From Piscinibacter defluvii (lineage in GTDB: Bacteria > Pseudomonadota > Gammaproteobacteria > Burkholderiales > Burkholderiaceae_C): a stretch of 64,000 bases of DNA. The notes beneath the pieces are model-generated. The model was not told the origin of the DNA and did not search any database. It saw only the letters and a list, made by a program, of their open reading frames with translations. The stretch spans positions 22,694 to 86,693 of the forward strand of contig NZ_RCHJ01000026.1 in the NCBI RefSeq assembly GCF_004011805.1, in the 5' to 3' direction. Made by a program: the position numbers and the translations under genes. The first letter of the stretch is position 1. Each line of letters starts with the position of its first letter. Of the stretch, positions 53,199 to 62,004 are shown in pieces.

Positions 53199-53711
53199 GT
53201 GAAGGGGATCGTCTTGTGCTCATCGATTGATCGCAGTGGCCGACGTTGGCGCCATGCGGCTTGGCTCGGGCTGGCGACAGCGCTCGCGATCGGCAGCGTG
53301 GGCAGCCTGGCCGCAGGCGACCCCCGACGCGAACAGGCTGCCCCGGCGGCCCAGGAGAAGACCCGGATGTGGATGATCATCGGCGGCGCGCAGCGCTTTG
53401 CCGTGACGCTGGAGGACAACCCGACCGCGCGGGCGTTTGCGCAGATGCTCCCGTTGACCCTCGACATGCCCGACCTGAACGACAACGAGAAGCACGTGCG
53501 GCTGCCGCGGAGCCTGCCGACCAACGCGGTACGGCCGGGAACGATCCGGACGGGTGATGTGATGCTTTACGGCAGCGACACCCTGGTGGTGTTCTACAAG
53601 ACCTTTCCGTCGAGCTACAGCTACACGCGAATCGGACGCGTCACCCAGGTGCATGGGCTCGTGGAGGCATTGGGGCCGGGCAGCCAGCGCATCGGGTTCG
53701 CGCTGGACTGA
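53199..53711 (+). CDS. Secreted cyclophilin-like fold protein
   Basis: A 170-residue protein with an N-terminal hydrophobic leader (WLGLATALAIGSVGSLAAG) and a domain MWMIIGGAQRFAVTLEDNPT...GDVMLYGSDTLVVFYKTF matching the bacterial cyclophilin-like family. Function unknown. It starts 4 bp after the lactonase, yet the genes it usually accompanies (CMD family, hydrolase, AraC) are the ones that follow. Confidence 0.75.
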   Translation: MKGIVLCSSIDRSGRRWRHAAWLGLATALAIGSVGSLAAGDPRREQAAPAAQEKTRMWMIIGGAQRFAVTLEDNPTARAFAQMLPLTLDMPDLNDNEKHVRLPRSLPTNAVRPGTIRTGDVMLYGSDTLVVFYKTFPSSYSYTRIGRVTQVHGLVEALGPGSQRIGFALD

Positions 53712-53782
53712 CATAAACATTCGGCACCGGATGCTGGCAGCCAGCCCGAGCAGCACGCGCTGCGCGGCATTCGCGGTCGCGC

Positions 53783-54556
53783 CTACCGTTCTGCGGCGTC
53801 GGCGAGCACCCGGTCCAGTGCTTCGTGCACGCGCCGCGCCGCGTCGGGCTGGCCGCCGCGCGCCAGCACCTGCGCCACCTCGCGCAACTGCTCCGGGCTC
53901 AGCCCGACGTTTAGGCTGACGCGGATGTGCGACTGCATCTGAGACTCGACGCCCGGCATTGCCGCCAGCATGCCCACGGTCGCCAGCTCACGGCTTTGCC
54001 AGTCGAGGTTGTCGCGCGCGAAGATGTCGCCGACCAGATGGGTCTTGAGGTATTCGTCGATCGCGGGCGCGAACTCGAACAGCGGCCCCCTGACCGGTGC
54101 GCCGATCAGTTGGGTCTGGTTCGCGGTGCCCAGCGCGAGCAGCGCCTTGCCGGTGGGGATGGGGGTCACGGGTTCACGACCCGGCGCGTCCTGCACGCCG
54201 CGCTGGCGGCGCGCCTCCAGCACCTTCATCAGCTCGCCGAGGGCGTTCAGGCTGCGCGGGAAGCCGGCATAGGCGTAGAGCTGAACCAGGATCTCCTTGG
54301 TGTCGCTGATCGTCAGCCCGGCGTCGAGCCCCTGCGCGAGCGCGGCGCCCAGGCGCGGCATGTCGCCCACGGCCGCCGCCGCGGTGATCGGTGCGATCGC
54401 CTGCTGCCGGGCGGACAGGGCCCTGGGAGGGGGCATGGTCGCGGGCTCCTGGGGCGTGGCCGACAGCGCCGGTTTCGACACCGTCGCGGCGACCGCCGAT
54501 GCCGCCGCAACGAACGCGCGGCGCGTCATCCGCTCACTTGCCGTGGTACTGCTCAT
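53783..54556 (-). CDS. Carboxymuconolactone decarboxylase-family protein, exported
   Basis: A 257-residue protein with a twin-arginine-like leader (MTRRAFVAAASAVAA) and two CMD-type helical repeats (ITAAAAVGDMPRLGAALAQG... and LATVGMLAAMPG...). The AhpD-type CxxC pair is absent, so it is not a peroxidase of that class. It follows the alpha/beta hydrolase gene in a group common near AraC regulators in proteobacteria; role unknown. Confidence 0.8.
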   Translation of the reverse strand: MSSTTASERMTRRAFVAAASAVAATVSKPALSATPQEPATMPPPRALSARQQAIAPITAAAAVGDMPRLGAALAQGLDAGLTISDTKEILVQLYAYAGFPRSLNALGELMKVLEARRQRGVQDAPGREPVTPIPTGKALLALGTANQTQLIGAPVRGPLFEFAPAIDEYLKTHLVGDIFARDNLDWQSRELATVGMLAAMPGVESQMQSHIRVSLNVGLSPEQLREVAQVLARGGQPDAARRVHEALDRVLADAAER

Positions 54557-54600
54557 CGCTCACCTTCTCCATCCGGTCACGTACTTTCCTTCCGACGTGG

Positions 54601-55695
54601 TCAGGCGGGTCGGTTCAGTGACTTGTCGAAGAAGGCGGCGATCGCATCGAACGGGATCTTGTCCATGCGGTCGTACAGATCGACGTGGCTGGCGCCCTTG
54701 ATGATCATGAGTTCCTTCGGCTGCGCGGCGGCCGCGTAGGCGGTTTCGCTGAAATAGCGCGAATGGGCCTTCTCGCCATGGATGAACAGGATGGGGCGCG
54801 GCGAGATCTCCGCGATGTGGGTCATCAGCGGCGTGTTCATGAAGGACAGCGGGGTCGTGAGCGTCCACGAACTGTTCGAGTTGATCGCTCGCGGATGGAA
54901 CCCACGCTGGCGCGACTTGTAGTAGTCGGCGTAATCGACCATGAACTGAGGCTCGCCGCCTTTCAGTTCGTTGTAGACAGGGCCGAGTGCCGGGCTTCCC
55001 TTCTCCGCATCCTGCCAACGCTGCCGGCTCAGTTGCTCCAGCGTCTGCGCGCGCTGTTCGGCCGTCACGCTGTCGTTGTAGCCCTTGGACATGACGCGCG
55101 ACATGTCGTACATGGTGCTGGCCACCACGGCCTTGACGCGCTTGTCCACCGCCACGGCATTCAGGGCGATGCCGCCCCAGCCGCAGATGCCGATGACGCC
55201 GATGCGCTCGCGGTCGACGAAGGGCTGCAACCCGAGGAAGTCCACCGCGGCGCTGACATCCTCGGTGTTGATGTCCGGCGAGGCCACGTGGCGCGGCTCG
55301 CCGCCGCTTTCGCCGGTGAACGAGGGGTCGACGGCGACGGTCACGAAGCCCCGCTCGGCCATCGTCTGCGCGTACAGCCCCGACGATTGCTCCTTCACCG
55401 CACCGAACGGGCCGCTCACGGCCAGCGCGGCCAGCTTGCGGCCGCCGGCGTTGCGGGGCACGTAGAGGTCAGCGGCCAGCGTGATGCCGTAGCGGTTCTT
55501 GAACGTCACCTTCCGGTGATCGACCTTGGCACTCTTCGGGAAGGTCTTGTCCCAGGCCTGAGTCAGCTGCATGGCAGGGCTTCCTGTTGAAGCAGCGGCA
55601 GTGTTCGCCACGGCCGCTCGGGGGTTGACGAGCGCAGCGGCCACAGCCGCGGCGGAACCTTGAAGAAAATGCTTGCGAGACAACGAGGTGTTCAT
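54601..55695 (-). CDS. Exported alpha/beta hydrolase with cysteine at the nucleophile position
   Basis: A 364-residue alpha/beta hydrolase with a signal-like leader (MNTSLSRKHFLQGSAAAVAA). The nucleophile elbow is GICGWGG, with Cys in place of Ser as in dienelactone hydrolases; the acid and His regions are LFIHGEKAHSRYF and GASHVDLYD. It should hydrolyse an ester or lactone outside the cytoplasm. It diverges from an AraC regulator. Confidence 0.85.
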   Translation of the reverse strand: MNTSLSRKHFLQGSAAAVAAALVNPRAAVANTAAASTGSPAMQLTQAWDKTFPKSAKVDHRKVTFKNRYGITLAADLYVPRNAGGRKLAALAVSGPFGAVKEQSSGLYAQTMAERGFVTVAVDPSFTGESGGEPRHVASPDINTEDVSAAVDFLGLQPFVDRERIGVIGICGWGGIALNAVAVDKRVKAVVASTMYDMSRVMSKGYNDSVTAEQRAQTLEQLSRQRWQDAEKGSPALGPVYNELKGGEPQFMVDYADYYKSRQRGFHPRAINSNSSWTLTTPLSFMNTPLMTHIAEISPRPILFIHGEKAHSRYFSETAYAAAAQPKELMIIKGASHVDLYDRMDKIPFDAIAAFFDKSLNRPA

Positions 55696-55895
55696 GGGGA
55701 CGGCTCCGGAAGATTGAACGTGTGGCACCCCGGGCGGCTTGCCGCGGAGCAGCTGTTGATGCATGCCGGTCATTCTTCCGGTCCGGTCCTTCGAGGGGTA
55801 GATCGTTCCTGCATGGTTCTTGCCCGATCCTCCACGAAGCGGGACTCGCCTACCGGACTCGGCTACCCTTCGTCGTCGTTCACGTGGCCATCCCC

Positions 55896-56912
55896 ATGCA
55901 GATCTCCTCCGAGAAACACCGTCGCAGCCGCATCGCGAAGATGCAGGCCGAGGTGGCACGGGTCATCGACCGACACACGCAGGGCATGGCGGACTGCGCG
56001 ACTCCCATTCCTGCTCTCACTCTCTTCCGTCGCGAGGCGCCGGCGCGCCCGGTTGTCTGCATGATCGAGCCCAGCATCGTGATGGTGGCCCAGGGCGCCA
56101 AGCGACTGCTGGTGGGCGGCGAGGGCTACGCCTATGACGCCGAGCGCTTCCTGACGACTTCGGTCGACTTGCCGGCCAATTCGGAAGTGATCGAGGCCTC
56201 CACGGGCAAGCCTTGCGTCGGCCTGGGCCTCAGGCTCGACATTCGCTTGCTGGCGGAACTGATCGCCCAGGACGGTGACGCACTGTCGTCGCCGCGCTCG
56301 CCCCGCTCGCCGCGGACGAGCGTCGGTGTCGGGTCGATCACCGAGGCGTTGCTGGACCCCTTCGTTCGCCTGCTGGCACTGCTCGACGAACCGGCGGCCA
56401 TTGCGGTGCTCGCCCCGTTGATCCAGCGCGAGATCCACTACCGGCTGCTGGCCACCGACCAGGCGGCACGGCTGCGGCAGATCGTCGCTGTCGGCAGCCA
56501 GAATCATCGCGTGGCCCGCGCGATCGACTGGCTGAAGCTGCACTACGCCGAGCCCCTGCGCATCGACGAACTGGCCGTGCGGGTACAGATGAGCCCGTCG
56601 AGCCTGCACCACCACTTCAAGCAACTCACCGCGATGAGCCCGCTGCAGTACCAGAAGTGGCTGCGGCTGAACGAGGCGCGGCGCCTGATGCTCAGCGATG
56701 GCACCGATGCCGCGACCGCGGCGTTCAACGTCGGCTACGAAAGCCCGTCGCAGTTCAGCCGTGAGTACGCACGGTTCTTCGGCGCGCCGCCGCGGCGGGA
56801 CGTCGAGGCGCTGCGGCCGTCGGTTGGCGGCCTGGCGTCGCGCGGGGCAGCGGCAGCGCGGCGTCAGCACCCGACCAGCACCGCCCGCGCCGCGGGGTCG
56901 CGCGCGACCTGA
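55896..56912 (+). CDS. AraC-family regulator (AraC_N type)
   Basis: A 338-residue regulator with an AraC_N domain (PSIVMVAQGAKRLLVGGEGYAYD) and a C-terminal HTH pair (LRIDELAVRVQMSPSSLHHHF, AATAAFNVGYESPSQFSREY). It diverges from the hydrolase/CMD genes and probably activates them. The start is ATG 55896; the upstream 58 codons are shadow. The last 50 residues (ASRGAAAARRQHPTS...) are low-complexity. Confidence 0.85.
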   Translation: MQISSEKHRRSRIAKMQAEVARVIDRHTQGMADCATPIPALTLFRREAPARPVVCMIEPSIVMVAQGAKRLLVGGEGYAYDAERFLTTSVDLPANSEVIEASTGKPCVGLGLRLDIRLLAELIAQDGDALSSPRSPRSPRTSVGVGSITEALLDPFVRLLALLDEPAAIAVLAPLIQREIHYRLLATDQAARLRQIVAVGSQNHRVARAIDWLKLHYAEPLRIDELAVRVQMSPSSLHHHFKQLTAMSPLQYQKWLRLNEARRLMLSDGTDAATAAFNVGYESPSQFSREYARFFGAPPRRDVEALRPSVGGLASRGAAAARRQHPTSTARAAGSRAT

Positions 56913-57515
56913 ACGTCGATCATGCCCGGCATGGTGCCGATCGACTGCAGGTCATCACAAGAAAAGGGGGGCTATCGACGACGCGCCGATGCTCTCGTCC
57001 AACCGGGGTTACTTGGTCGTCTCCGGGATCGCCACAATCCGCGGCTTCTTGGTCGGCAGTCACTCCCGCGCGATCTGCGTCGGTGCGGCAGTGTGGCGCA
57101 GCGCTCGGCGGCCAGCTTCTTCGGCGCAATGACCAAGGCATGGTTGGCTTGGTTCGGTGACTGTTGCACCCCGACAGCGACCACTTGGCCCCGCGCCGAC
57201 TGCCGAGCTGAGCGACTGCCTGGTAGCGGCGAGGGTGAGTCGATTCTGCAGGGCGGACGGACCGCCGCCGCACAGCTGCCAGTCCGATGATGGCAACTTG
57301 CAGGACTTCTTTCCGCTGGTTCTTTCCAGCCTTTGACCTGCAGACGCGGGCACCGTGGGCGGTGAGGACCTTGAAAGTGAAACCCTTCGTTTCGGCGGTG
57401 CGTGTCTTGCGAGATTTCCTGGGCTAGCGCGAGACCCGGTGACACCTCCCGGGGCGCATGCCCTGCTCGTAGAGCCCGTCTTCCGCACCTGCATGCACAG
57501 CGGCACGATGCGCGC
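56913..57515. other. 600-bp junction between cargo and mobilization backbone
   Basis: No supportable gene. All frames are short or of poor composition. A short minus-strand piece near 57008-57058 reads LPTKKPRIVAIPETTK then stop, and may be the 3' end of a lost gene. The stretch marks the boundary between cargo and the parB-mob-int backbone and looks degenerate. Confidence 0.45.
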
Positions 57516-58412
57516 ATGCGCCAGCCCCGGCCCCGATCGAATTCGACCCAGCTTGACCTGCTGTGCGACGCACCCGCGCGCCCGCCCGCCGAGCCGCTAC
57601 GTGCCAAGCCCGAACCAGCGACCTCATCTAAGGGCCGCCCGTGCTTCGTTCCCATCGCGCAGATCGACGAAGACCCTGCGAACCCGCGCGCCGGATTCTC
57701 CGGTGAAGAAATAGAAGAACTGGTAGCCGACATCCGGATGCGCGGCATCCTGGTGCCGCTGGTGGTGCGTCCCGTCGATGCAAATGGCCGCCACATGCTT
57801 CACTTCGGCGCCATGCGACTGCGCGCAGCGGCCCTTGCGGGCTTACAGGAAGTTCCGGTGATCGTCCGCGATGCGCCCACCGATCGCTATGCGCAGGTGG
57901 CTGAGAACCAAAGACGTCACAACCTCTCGCAGCTCGATATGGCGCGCTTCATCCGCGACCAGATGGATGCAGGCGACTCGCAGACGACGATCGCTAGGCA
58001 GCTCGGGATGAACCTGACCACTGTCGCGCATCACCTGTCGCTGCTGGAATTGCCGCCGGTGCTTGACGATGCGCTGAAGCTCGGCCGATGCACATCGCCT
58101 CGAACGCTCCACGAGTTGAGCAGGCTCCACGATCGGCAGCCCGAGCATGTCAAGCAGTTGCTCGAAGGGTCGGCGGCCATCACGCGCGAGGCGGTGGCGA
58201 CTCTGCGCGCTCGAGTGGACCCGGCCAGCACATCCCGCTCGACGCGGCTGATCGCGCAGGCGATTGCAGCATGCGACCGGTTGGAGAAGCTGCTCGCTCT
58301 CATCGAGCTACCGGCGACCGAGGGTGACCGCGCCGACTTGGCGGATCTGCACGCGAAGGTGTCGGCGCTATCTGGCTGGTCGGCCCTCGGGTCTGACCGT
58401 CAGACCCCATGA
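57516..58412 (+). CDS. ParB/Spo0J-family partition-like protein
   Basis: A 298-residue ParB-type protein. The N-terminal nuclease-like domain has IAQIDEDPANPR and HFGAMRLRAAALAG; the GERRxRA box of ParB is changed to GAMRLRAA. VAENQRRHNLSQLD follows, then a KorB-like HTH (QTTIARQLGMNLTTVAHHLSLLELP). There is no ParA gene. Immediately downstream lies a 12-unit array of 11-bp repeats, its likely target. It may stabilise the excised circular form or regulate the mob genes. ATG 57516 chosen; upstream codons lack protein character. Confidence 0.85.
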   Translation: MRQPRPRSNSTQLDLLCDAPARPPAEPLRAKPEPATSSKGRPCFVPIAQIDEDPANPRAGFSGEEIEELVADIRMRGILVPLVVRPVDANGRHMLHFGAMRLRAAALAGLQEVPVIVRDAPTDRYAQVAENQRRHNLSQLDMARFIRDQMDAGDSQTTIARQLGMNLTTVAHHLSLLELPPVLDDALKLGRCTSPRTLHELSRLHDRQPEHVKQLLEGSAAITREAVATLRARVDPASTSRSTRLIAQAIAACDRLEKLLALIELPATEGDRADLADLHAKVSALSGWSALGSDRQTP

Positions 58413-58433
58413 GGCCGGTGCGCGCTTGCCTCG

Positions 58434-58565
58434 GCGGCGCCTATGCGTCGCTTTGGCGTCGCCTGTGCGTCGCTTTCGGCTCGGATACGGCTCACCCTTG
58501 GTTCACCCTTGATCCGGCTTCGGGTCACTTACGGATCAGTCTCGGCTCACCAATTGGTCAGTTCG
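58434..58565 (+). repeat. Array of twelve degenerate 11-bp direct repeats
   Basis: Read in steps of 11 from 58434 the sequence repeats. The first four units are of the type GCGTCGCTTTG (GCGGCGCCTAT, GCGTCGCTTTG, GCGTCGCCTGT, GCGTCGCTTTC). The next eight, 58478-58565, are of the type GGCTCACCCTT (for example GGCTCGGATAC, GGCTCACCCTT, GGTTCACCCTT, GGGTCACTTAC). Most share G at position 1 and TC at 4-5. The 11-bp period puts every unit on the same helix face. It lies between parB and mobC, so it is a candidate centromere, oriT or operator. Confidence 0.7.
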
Positions 58566-58709
58566 CGCATATTGTGGGTGAGCTTGCCGTCCGAAGGTTC
58601 GCGACAGAGAAGTCGAGCAGCGCCAAGAGACTCCTTTCGAATGTAGGGCAGGATAGGCAGGCCGCCACAAAGTGGATGCCATGCTGCGTGTGGCATCGGT
58701 GGATTCGCC

Positions 58710-59246
58710 ATGGCGGGCTCATCGCGTGACCGCGTGACGATCGACCTGCGCGGCATCGGCGATGCCGTGCGGACTGCCGCGACAGGGCGGGGGCAGACCG
58801 TCGCCGCCTTCGCCCGGCAGGCACTCGTCGCAGCCACCGGCCCCAATGCGCCCGCAATGGAGCAGCTCGACGTGCCGGCCTCTCCTTCGCGCAGCGTCGC
58901 CAAGCTCCACTTGCGCATGGACGAACGCGAGGCACAGGTGCTGATCTTCAAGGCCCGCGCGCTGGGGCTGAGCTACGGCGAGTACGTCGGCCATCTCGTG
59001 ACCGGCACGCCCCTGCCGGCACCGGTGGCGCAGCGTGACGCCGACCGCAGGGCGTTGCGGCAGTCGTGCGACCAGCTCGCCGCGCTGGCCGGCGACATCA
59101 ATGCGCTGATCCGGCTGCTCCGCCTGGCCCAGGGTGCCGAGGCGGCACGCCAGTTCGGCGACCGCATGTGCGGCCTCGAGGCCGACGTGCGGCGGCACAT
59201 CGACCTGGCCTCTCGGCTGGTCGCCGACCCTGAGGACATACGATGA
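58710..59246 (+). CDS. MobC-like relaxosome accessory protein
   Basis: A 178-residue protein with an N-terminal part that looks like a ribbon-helix-helix binder (RVTIDLRGIGDAVRTAATGRG) and a second segment KLHLRMDEREAQVLIFKARALGLSYGEYV, the MobC-type pattern. It overlaps the relaxase start by 4 bp. It should help open oriT for the relaxase. The repeat array ends 144 bp upstream. Confidence 0.75.
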   Translation: MAGSSRDRVTIDLRGIGDAVRTAATGRGQTVAAFARQALVAATGPNAPAMEQLDVPASPSRSVAKLHLRMDEREAQVLIFKARALGLSYGEYVGHLVTGTPLPAPVAQRDADRRALRQSCDQLAALAGDINALIRLLRLAQGAEAARQFGDRMCGLEADVRRHIDLASRLVADPEDIR

Positions 59247-60214
59247 CCGTGAACCGCATCGACGGCGTGCTGGTGCAGTGGGGCGACCGGCTCTTCTACG
59301 GCTCGAACCGGATCGTCCACGGCCGCACGCCGGTCCTCGGCGGCCCTGCGGTGCAGGCGCGAGCGAGCGCCGTGCGTCGCCGCATCCAGGCCATCGTAGT
59401 CCGGCATGCGCCGCAGGTGATGGTCAAGGTGACCGGCGGCGGCCGAGGGATGGGCGCGATCGCGGCGCACCTGCGCTACATCAGCAAGTCGGGCCGGTTG
59501 CCCTTCGAAGACGACCGCGGCGTGGTGCGCGATGGGCCCGAAGCCTTGCGTGACCTGCTCGATCAATGGCGCTGCGGCGGTGGTCGCATCCCCGAGCGCA
59601 GCGAGCGGCGCGAGGCGTTCAACATCATGCTGTCGATGCCGGCCGGCACGAAGCCCGAGATCGTGCGCAACGCGGCGCGGGAGTTCGCCGCGGCCGAGCT
59701 GGGCAACCACCGCTTCGCGATGGTGCTCCACACCCACCAGGCCAACCCCCATGTCCATCTGGCGGTCCGCGCGGAGGGTCGGGATGGGCGGCGCCTCAAC
59801 CCGCGCAAGCAGGACCTGCGGCGCTGGCGCGAGGTGTTCGCGGAAAAGCTGCGTGGCTGGGGCATCGAGGCCGAAGCCTCGTCCCGGGTCACGCGCGGCA
59901 GCCGCCATCACAACGAGCGCCTGTGGCGGCGCAAGGCGCGGGAGCAGGGGCGGGCCACGGAGACTGGCAGCACCGAGACGAAGCTGACCCCGTCCCGGCG
60001 CCACGCCGCGCAGGCCTGGTGCGAGATCGCCAAGGCGCTCGCGTCCTCCGATGAGCTGGCGGACCGCGAGTTGGGCCGGGCGGTCGTCGACTACGCCCGC
60101 TGGCTGCCGGGCGTGCGCTACAAGCCGCCGGAGAAGCAGCCTCAGCGGGAACTGCCGGGGCTGGAGCGCACGATGCCACAAAAGGCGCGCCCGGATCCCG
60201 GCTGGGAGCGCTGA
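59243..60214 (+). CDS. Relaxase (MOBP/VirD2-like)
   Basis: A 323-residue relaxase. The three-histidine motif is in MVLHTHQANPHVHLAV near 157-172 and the helical segment MGAIAAHLRYISKSGRL near 72-88. It nicks oriT and leads single-stranded transfer. No type IV secretion or coupling-protein gene is in the element, so transfer needs a helper plasmid or ICE. At 323 residues it is a minimal relaxase without helicase or primase domain. Confidence 0.9.
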   Translation: MTVNRIDGVLVQWGDRLFYGSNRIVHGRTPVLGGPAVQARASAVRRRIQAIVVRHAPQVMVKVTGGGRGMGAIAAHLRYISKSGRLPFEDDRGVVRDGPEALRDLLDQWRCGGGRIPERSERREAFNIMLSMPAGTKPEIVRNAAREFAAAELGNHRFAMVLHTHQANPHVHLAVRAEGRDGRRLNPRKQDLRRWREVFAEKLRGWGIEAEASSRVTRGSRHHNERLWRRKAREQGRATETGSTETKLTPSRRHAAQAWCEIAKALASSDELADRELGRAVVDYARWLPGVRYKPPEKQPQRELPGLERTMPQKARPDPGWER

Positions 60215-60458
60215 GGCTTGGACGCTGGGCGGCGTCGCGCGTTTCGACTCCTCGGATGAAGTGTCGATTCGTCCGAGGGCTTGAACCGTGCTCGGGGCCG
60301 ACGCCGATCCGTTGTCCTCGCCGCCGGACGGGCTCGGGGGGGCAGGCCGCTGGGGGCAGCCTGCCCCGGTTCGTCAGCATGAGGCGTCGCGCGCAGCGTC
60401 AAGGGTGCGCTGGCGCCGGGCTGCGCCCGCCCTTGACTCCGCGCACGGCGCGGAGCCG

Positions 60459-61310
60459 TCAGGGTGTCGGAATGCCGATCTGAGCCGCGCGTTCGCGCAG
60501 TCGACGGACCACGACTGCGAGATCTGCGGCGTCCAGCCGGTTCTTGCGCAGGAAGGCCGCCCATTGCGTGCGCTTGCCGGCATCGGCGCCGAAGGCGTCG
60601 CTCAACCCCATCGGCAGGTCGGCCGGCAGCGGTGAATGCCGGCGCTCGAAGGTCGCGGCAACGGCGCGGCGCAATTCGCCGTCGTCGACCGCATCGTCCT
60701 GCAGCAGCAGGTCGAGGTCGAAGTAGTCCTTCATTCGGCTGTTCGTGATGCCGAGAACGCAGATCGCGTGCAGCTTCTCGGCCACGACGGTGGCTTTCGG
60801 ATAGACGCGAAGCGGTGCGGTCGGCACGTCCGGCAGCAGGCTCGGGTAATCCATCGTCGGCGGCGCCGGCGTCACGGCGTCCCCGTAGCCGACATCGACC
60901 TGCAGCGCGATGCGCGCGTGGTCGAGCGTGGCCTGCAGGTCGACCCGCACGCCACCGTAGCGGGCTTCCTTTCGAATCGTGTCGACGCGGACGGATGCAG
61001 CGTCGAACTGGATGCCGTCGTCCGCTGGCATCGCGCAGATCGCGCGGAACACCTCGGCCAGGAGCTGTGGGTCGTCGGGGCCGAATCCGAGCAGGTCTGC
61101 ATCGCGGGTCGGGCGATGGGGCTGGCCGTACCAGAGCGCGAAGAGCAGAGCGCCCTTCAGGACGAACTGGCCCGCGTGCTCCGAGGTCGCGAGGCGATAC
61201 AGCAGCCGCTCGATGCCGTAGCGCGTGAGGACGAGGTTGAAGTCCTCCTTCGTCGTGTCGGCACGCTGCTTGAGCCGGGCCCGGATCGACGCAGCACGGT
61301 TGCCGGTCAT
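60459..61310 (-). CDS. AbiEii/AbiGii-type nucleotidyltransferase toxin
   Basis: A 283-residue protein with the AbiEii core: KGALLFALWYGQPHRPTRDADL (the DxD nucleotidyltransferase site) and EKLHAICVLGITNSRMKDYFDLDLL. Type IV AbiE toxins transfer nucleotides to cellular targets and arrest growth. The start is ATG 61310, overlapping the antitoxin stop by ATGA; the longer reading to 61628 is shadow. It probably stabilises the element or gives abortive phage defence. Confidence 0.9.
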   Translation of the reverse strand: MTGNRAASIRARLKQRADTTKEDFNLVLTRYGIERLLYRLATSEHAGQFVLKGALLFALWYGQPHRPTRDADLLGFGPDDPQLLAEVFRAICAMPADDGIQFDAASVRVDTIRKEARYGGVRVDLQATLDHARIALQVDVGYGDAVTPAPPTMDYPSLLPDVPTAPLRVYPKATVVAEKLHAICVLGITNSRMKDYFDLDLLLQDDAVDDGELRRAVAATFERRHSPLPADLPMGLSDAFGADAGKRTQWAAFLRKNRLDAADLAVVVRRLRERAAQIGIPTP

Positions 61311-61921
61311 GCCGTGATGGCCTCGATGTAGGGCCGCATCACGCGCGTCATGCGGCCTGCCTCGGCATGGCGCCACAGCTCGTCGATGCTGAACTTCCGC
61401 TTCGACCAGCCGTCGCGCAGCGCTTCGATGGCGACGTCGACGCCGATCTTGTTGCGGAAGCGGAAGGCATCGACCACCGTCTTGGCAGCGCTGAACACGG
61501 GAACGGCAACACCGTCCACCTTGATGTGCTGGACCCCGTCGCCGAGGGAACGGTCGGACATGCGGACGATGCGCAGCTGCGGCTGCGCAAGCCTCGGCAC
61601 GGCGGCGCGGTGCGGGAGCGCGAGCCACACTTCGAAGGGCGCCTGCGTGCCGATGCCATGCACGCGAAGTGCCGAGAGCAGACAGACCACGCCCTTGGGC
61701 ACCCGCAGCGCCACTTCGGCCAGCGACCGGTGCTCGCTGACGGATGCCCCCGGAAGCCCGTACATCCCGCGCGCGAGCCGCTCGAGCTTTCCGGCCTGCA
61801 CCAGGCGCGTCAGCGCCACCGTCGGCAGCCCGTGTGCGGCCAGGTCACGGGCGCGCAGCAGTCTGCGCAGCTTTGCCAGGCGCAGCACTTGGGCTTCGTG
61901 CGTCGAACTCGAGAGAGTCAT
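61307..61921 (-). CDS. AbiEi-type antitoxin/regulator
   Basis: A 204-residue protein with an N-terminal winged helix (LRARDLAAHGLPTVALTRLVQAGKLERLARGMYGLP) and a C-terminal AbiEi domain (VFSAAKTVVDAFRFRNKIG...). It represses its own operon and counters the toxin. It precedes the toxin gene with a 4-bp overlap. In its leader (61930-61965) TTATC and GATAA form a small inverted repeat that could be its operator. Confidence 0.88.
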   Translation of the reverse strand: MTLSSSTHEAQVLRLAKLRRLLRARDLAAHGLPTVALTRLVQAGKLERLARGMYGLPGASVSEHRSLAEVALRVPKGVVCLLSALRVHGIGTQAPFEVWLALPHRAAVPRLAQPQLRIVRMSDRSLGDGVQHIKVDGVAVPVFSAAKTVVDAFRFRNKIGVDVAIEALRDGWSKRKFSIDELWRHAEAGRMTRVMRPYIEAITA

Positions 61922-62004
61922 GTGGATGTTGCAAAAGCTAGGAGATTATCTCTTAACTCCGATAAAACACAACGGCGCAACGGCGCCTGAACCTGATGGT
62001 CGCG

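Noticed and set aside
58443..58646. A 67-codon plus-strand frame over the 11-bp array
   Set aside because: It only translates the repeats; the 11-bp period is not a multiple of three, which argues against a coding repeat.
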